Below are positions 20,493 to 24,175 of a stretch of 24,175 bases of DNA, in pieces; the stretch's first letter is position 1, and each line of letters starts with the position of its first letter. Location of the stretch: positions 1-24,175 of IMG/VR virus record IMGVR_UViG_3300025701_000053, one strand, 5' to 3'. Source of the stretch: a virus. The translations under genes and the position numbers were made by a program. A model generated the notes under the pieces. That model searched no databases, was not told the DNA's origin, and worked only from the letters and a program-made list of their open reading frames with translations.

Positions 20493-22325
20493 TTATTTAA
20501 GAAGGTCATAAATATCATATTGTAAATCTCCTTCAGTATCATTATCTTTAAAAAGTATAGCTTCCATTCTTGTATGGATTTTTTCATCAACGAAATCTAG
20601 AGCCTCTTCCACGAAATCTGCATAGTCTGTTGTGTTAAAAAATTCGGTCGCTGTAATCGCAGTCATGATGACGTCATCATGGCCCATTTGAGCTCCATAA
20701 CTTCCGTTTGGTAAAGTGCCAAAAAGACTGGCTTCGATTACAGTTTCTTCATCTGTGATATCTATCCTATTATCTCCATATAACTTTGAGAAGTTCTGAC
20801 AAAAGATTGCCTTGTTGTCTGATTTTAGTTTAATACCAGGTTTAAGAGTTCTAGCATCATGTCTATGTTTAAATCTTACAACCATCTCATCATCAAAATC
20901 ATTCTTTTGTGGAAACACAGTCTTTAAATATTGGAATAATACAGTTCCATAAGTATTGTACTCCACAATCATCTTTACGTTCTCATTATAGAATATATCT
21001 ACTGCCAATGTATAGAGTATCTTTGCAAAATCTTCAATTACATGTTTATTACTCTTAAATCTGGCCACTTGTGTAAACTTAAAGAAGTCATACATTGCCC
21101 CTGGATTCTGAATAGCCTCTAATTCTTTCATATTCATTGGCTGTAGTTCAAAGATATTAATTACTGAAGCATCACCACCGTTACCTTCTGCAATATCTAC
21201 AGAGAATAGCCAAAACTTTTCTGGGTCTCTGCATGAATCAATATCAAAATCTTTATCCCATGCTAGACAATCTTTAACGTCGATGTTAATATAGTCAAAT
21301 TCATCTAGCTCATGATAGACATATTTATGTGCTCGCTTTCTCATCTTCTTAATTGAGATTGGATCTAATAAGAGATTAGATGAGCTTACAAACTCATTTC
21401 CATACTGTCTATTAAATGCTTCAATAGTCCCTAGGTTACCTAATTCTCTTTCATACCAAGCATCATCTCTATCTGGATGTTCCCACCAATCAATTCTTTG
21501 TGCTTTATACACATTATCACCTCTTTCGGCTGCTGCGTAGATTTGGTAGAACTTATTAAATCCATTTGGAGTTGACGTAATTGTTATACGTGAGACCTTA
21601 GATGCTGAAAGTGTTGGATAAACATTCTCATAGAATACATCCACAATAGAAGGGTGGATATGTGCAAACTCATCCAAGTATAGATTATGAATTGTAAATC
21701 CAATACCAGCCTTTGCTGTGGTTGATTGACCAATAAGTCTACAACCATTATCACATCTAACATTCATTACGTCATACTTGATAATACCTGGCTTCATAAA
21801 GAAGGGCAAGTTCTCAATTACTACCTTTGCCTTATCAATAATTTCTTTTGTTGAATCTGATTTATTGGCAAGTAGTAGAGTATTTTTATCTGTATTAAAG
21901 ACTAGGTACCATGCATTAAAAATAGAGGCTGTTACGGTTTTACCCATCTGTCTAGATGCAAGTACAATATTGAATCTATTATCTTGGAAGTTACGCAACA
22001 TTGTCTTTTGGTAACCCCTAAGCTTTACCTTTTGAATACCATTATCTGTCATTACAACAGCATACTTCTCTGCAAAATAAACAATATCGCTTGCACATCT
22101 AGCAAGTTCAGCTATCTCTTCGTCAGTATACTCAAATACAACATTACCTTTACGGAGATATTGTCGCCCTTCATAAAAAGGCAACTTAATCTTAGGTCGA
22201 TAACCCTGGTCAAGTGCTAAGATAAGATCGTTGATCTGTTTAGTTGACCAAACGATTCTTTCCGCAGCTACATCAGATTCACCTTTCGGGATCCATTTAT
22301 TATCTCCTACGTAACCTTCGCTCAT
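20493..22325 (-). CDS. Terminase large subunit (gp17-like)
   Basis: ATP-driven DNA packaging motor and headful nuclease. N-terminal ATPase: adenine/Q region with LRGYQKTML (102-110), Walker A SRQMGKT (124-130), Walker B LYLDE (215-219) and coupling motif TSTPNG (250-255). C-terminal RuvC-like nuclease: FSVDIAEGNGGDASV with catalytic D377, a later acidic region (VKMIVEYNTYG) and GHDDVIMTAITA near the end. At 610 aa it equals T4 gp17 in length. It begins 3 nt after the small terminase stop, so the pair is co-translated. Confidence 0.97.
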   Translation of the reverse strand: MSEGYVGDNKWIPKGESDVAAERIVWSTKQINDLILALDQGYRPKIKLPFYEGRQYLRKGNVVFEYTDEEIAELARCASDIVYFAEKYAVVMTDNGIQKVKLRGYQKTMLRNFQDNRFNIVLASRQMGKTVTASIFNAWYLVFNTDKNTLLLANKSDSTKEIIDKAKVVIENLPFFMKPGIIKYDVMNVRCDNGCRLIGQSTTAKAGIGFTIHNLYLDEFAHIHPSIVDVFYENVYPTLSASKVSRITITSTPNGFNKFYQIYAAAERGDNVYKAQRIDWWEHPDRDDAWYERELGNLGTIEAFNRQYGNEFVSSSNLLLDPISIKKMRKRAHKYVYHELDEFDYINIDVKDCLAWDKDFDIDSCRDPEKFWLFSVDIAEGNGGDASVINIFELQPMNMKELEAIQNPGAMYDFFKFTQVARFKSNKHVIEDFAKILYTLAVDIFYNENVKMIVEYNTYGTVLFQYLKTVFPQKNDFDDEMVVRFKHRHDARTLKPGIKLKSDNKAIFCQNFSKLYGDNRIDITDEETVIEASLFGTLPNGSYGAQMGHDDVIMTAITATEFFNTTDYADFVEEALDFVDEKIHTRMEAILFKDNDTEGDLQYDIYDLLK

Positions 22326-22328
22326 TTA

Positions 22329-22988
22329 TTATTCTTCTATATTTTCTTCTACATCCTCAATATCCTCAATGTCCGCACTCTTAATACCAGCTTGAATTGC
22401 TGCCATTAGATCTTTTGTACCTCTTTGTACATTTCGGTCACTTGAGTCTCCACCAGCCTCTTCAATCTCTCTAACATCATCTCTCTTACGATAGATTTCG
22501 ATATCCCTTGCAATACGTTTAGTGGACTCCTCAGCTGCCATTAGATACATTGTCTGAGATTTAATAATATCTAACATTGATTTCTGTAGGGTTGCCAGTA
22601 CTTCAAACATTCTTGGTGCTAATTCACCACTGTCTATTGTTTCCAATAAGGTTGTAAGCGCTCTCTCACCTGCTTGTAATTGATAGATCAGAGAGGACAT
22701 TGTCATCTCATCCATTTTCTTTTTGGCTGCAATATATTCGTCCTTCTCAATTATATCTGCATCAAGATAGAACTTCATTAAACTAGTAATAGTTCTTTTG
22801 GCCTTTTTAGTTGCACCGGCTTTAAGTTCTGTATAGTTTACTTGTGGTACTAAGGGCTTTGATTCTAAAGCTGGCAAGTCACTTGGGTCACTTTCCACAT
22901 CTAATGTTTCCTCATCACCAATTAAGAAATCTAATTCTTCTCTAATTTTATCTGCTTGCTCTGAAATACTGGGTTTCTTTTCGCTCAT
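22329..22988 (-). CDS. Terminase small subunit (gp16-like)
   Basis: Recognition/regulatory partner of the large terminase. The centre has the T4 gp16 pattern: helical ALTTLLETIDSGELAPRMFE followed by VLATLQKSMLDIIKSQTMYL matches the T4 segment with PRHMEVFATL and the following long helix that forms the oligomer coiled coil. Acidic N-terminal and C-terminal tails flank it. At 219 aa it is longer than T4 gp16 (164 aa). Its position directly before TerL (3-nt gap) supports the call. A class B box lies 17 nt upstream. Confidence 0.85.
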   Translation of the reverse strand: MSEKKPSISEQADKIREELDFLIGDEETLDVESDPSDLPALESKPLVPQVNYTELKAGATKKAKRTITSLMKFYLDADIIEKDEYIAAKKKMDEMTMSSLIYQLQAGERALTTLLETIDSGELAPRMFEVLATLQKSMLDIIKSQTMYLMAAEESTKRIARDIEIYRKRDDVREIEEAGGDSSDRNVQRGTKDLMAAIQAGIKSADIEDIEDVEENIEE

Positions 22989-23005
22989 ATTATTATATTA
23001 TAATT

Positions 23006-23013
23006 TATATATC
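23006..23013 (-). promoter_or_regulatory. Class B promoter-like box before terminase genes
   Basis: GATATATA (minus sense), 17 nt before the small terminase ATG, in an AT-only leader. Confidence 0.5.
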
Positions 23014-23045
23014 TAACTTTGTTAGCATATATTAGTAGTTTGGAA

Positions 23046-24175
23046 TTATCTACTTTGGTTATATCTCCTCAATCCAATAGAAGGGATTGCATTATCGATA
23101 ATATGTGCTAGTTGATTATCTCTTACAACATATTGCTGTAGTACATTCATATGTTGGTCTAGACCGATTGTCTTTTTAAAGAGTCTAATATTGGTAACAT
23201 CTAATTTAGCCGGCATCAATTGGTATTTCTTTGGAGTTACCCATCCATATGGGTTTCCAAAGTTTTTAACAGCATGGTTAGCCTGTATAAATGTTTTAGT
23301 AGCTACATTAGTTTTTTGGAAGTTACTTAAAGGATCTAGCCTATATGTAGAAACTGAGATTGTCTTAAATTTATTATTTAAGTTAAAGACGAAACCATAC
23401 CATATATTATTTTCTAGAGCTAAGTCGTGTAAAAATGTATGAGTATCTCCATTAATTTTTACAATGGTCGATGCAGCAGAAACTAGAATCTGAAGTCCCT
23501 TTCCATTTTCCCAACCATCAAAAAGAATCTGGTGATCTGTATTGTCAAACTTTGGTCTAATCCATGTTGTAAATGCAACATTATCTGAAGTTGCCAACTC
23601 TGATTTTTTATTATAGACTAGAGCTTCAATATTACTATCTAGAGTTGAAGTTAAATCATAGTGGTTTTTAGAGATAACAGTCCATCTATTTCTAATCTCA
23701 GCATCTGTGATTAAAAGTTTATTATGAATTCTATATCTAGTACCGTCTCCAACTTCAGTATATGTGGTTTTGTATTGTTCTGGTTTTGTTGTTTGTACAT
23801 ATTCTTCTTGAATCTCTTCTCCGAATATTTCTTCTATTCCAACCGTTAAGTCGTCAAGCTCTTGCTCAATTGCAGTATCGTTAATAATACTTGAAGTTCT
23901 CTCTTCAAACTTCTTAAGCATAACTTTCCAATAAGTCATATTTAGATTAAATTCATCAGCATAAGAAACAGCACTAACCTCATACATTCTATTAATTAAT
24001 GGAAAGTATAAATAGTCTCTCATCTTTGGACTTGGTCCAATTCCAAATGCAGATTCAAATTGACCTTTGGTAATATGAACTTCAAAATCATCAAATCCCA
24101 TACCAAATATGTCATAACTAAATTGCTGTGTTGGCATTTCATTATCTGGAACCATTATCTTAAATTCACCTTGCT
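23046..24175 (-). CDS. gp14-like neck protein with C-terminal ConA/LamG-like domain, 5' end outside window
   Basis: The frame is open to the window edge, so the internal ATG at 24155 is probably not the start. The visible N-terminal part (PSPKMRDYLYFPLINRMYEV, then YWKVMLKKFEERTS) resembles the T4 gp14 neck segment EGDLIYFPMDNSLFEI followed by a conserved KI..GKF strand. Residues counted from that ATG about 190-335 look like a concanavalin A/LamG-type beta-sandwich (VAFTTWIRPKFDN, ILFDGWENGKGLQI, NNIWYGFVFNLNNKFKTISV), absent from T4 gp14 and a possible sugar- or surface-binding decoration of the neck. T4 has gene 15 between 14 and 16; no such gene is present here. The neck assignment is by partial similarity plus gene order. 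Confidence 0.6.
   Translation of the reverse strand, partial: QGEFKIMVPDNEMPTQQFSYDIFGMGFDDFEVHITKGQFESAFGIGPSPKMRDYLYFPLINRMYEVSAVSYADEFNLNMTYWKVMLKKFEERTSSIINDTAIEQELDDLTVGIEEIFGEEIQEEYVQTTKPEQYKTTYTEVGDGTRYRIHNKLLITDAEIRNRWTVISKNHYDLTSTLDSNIEALVYNKKSELATSDNVAFTTWIRPKFDNTDHQILFDGWENGKGLQILVSAASTIVKINGDTHTFLHDLALENNIWYGFVFNLNNKFKTISVSTYRLDPLSNFQKTNVATKTFIQANHAVKNFGNPYGWVTPKKYQLMPAKLDVTNIRLFKKTIGLDQHMNVLQQYVVRDNQLAHIIDNAIPSIGLRRYNQSR

Noticed and set aside
1-24175. CRISPR arrays, integrase or attachment sites, insertion sequences
   Set aside because: No regularly spaced repeats, recombinase motifs, transposase motifs or terminal inverted repeats were seen. The short repeats present are promoter-like and not array-like.

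Overview
This window looks like part of the genome of a T4-like, contractile-tailed phage (myovirus) that probably infects a Bacteroidetes/Flavobacteriia host. It is AT-rich and every convincing gene lies on the minus strand, so transcription runs from high to low coordinates. The structural genes are recognisably T4-like: a gp14-like neck protein, gp16 small terminase, gp17 large terminase, gp18 sheath, gp19 tube and a gp26-like protein. The host is inferred from A/T-rich leaders without clear Shine-Dalgarno sites, a promoter family whose core (TATATTTAC) resembles the Bacteroidetes -7 box TAnnTTTG, and several small proteins of a flavobacterial-phage type. No genome-level match was run.

Layout in transcription order. 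24175-15432 is the virion module: neck protein (5' end outside the window), TerS, TerL, a very large sheath, tube, a strong terminator, a small ribbon-helix-helix protein, and a gp26-like/tail-chaperone gene whose 3' end overlaps a second frame that looks like a programmed frameshift. 15359-11841 is a 1172-residue tape-measure-like protein. 11791-5824 is an accessory module: KTSC protein, membrane coiled-coil protein, several unknown genes, a zincless Fpg/Nei glycosylase, guanylate kinase, a coiled-coil protein, a PD-(D/E)XK nuclease-like protein, a metallophosphoesterase homologue that has lost its active site, a conserved phage protein and an ECF-like sigma factor. 5781-4105 holds an HNH endonuclease and six tRNA genes. 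One of these, tRNA-Leu(UAA), is interrupted by a 208-nt group I intron of the cyanobacterial/plastid type, and at least two structured spacers may be small RNAs. 4047-1 holds a second HNH protein, the holin/endolysin lysis pair, small unknown genes, an ATP-dependent DNA ligase and a partial gene with a T4-like capsid-targeting N-terminus.

Two families of upstream element stand out. Class A (18 nt, TATATTTACACTGTAATT in the transcribed sense, four exact copies) precedes accessory genes and the sigma factor, often directly after a terminator. Class B (GATATATA, eight copies, all in front of minus-strand genes) precedes lysis, tail, tape-measure and packaging genes. The simplest model is that class A promoters are read by host polymerase, make the phage sigma factor, and that sigma factor then drives class B late promoters. 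That model is inference; the repeated motifs and their positions are seen directly.
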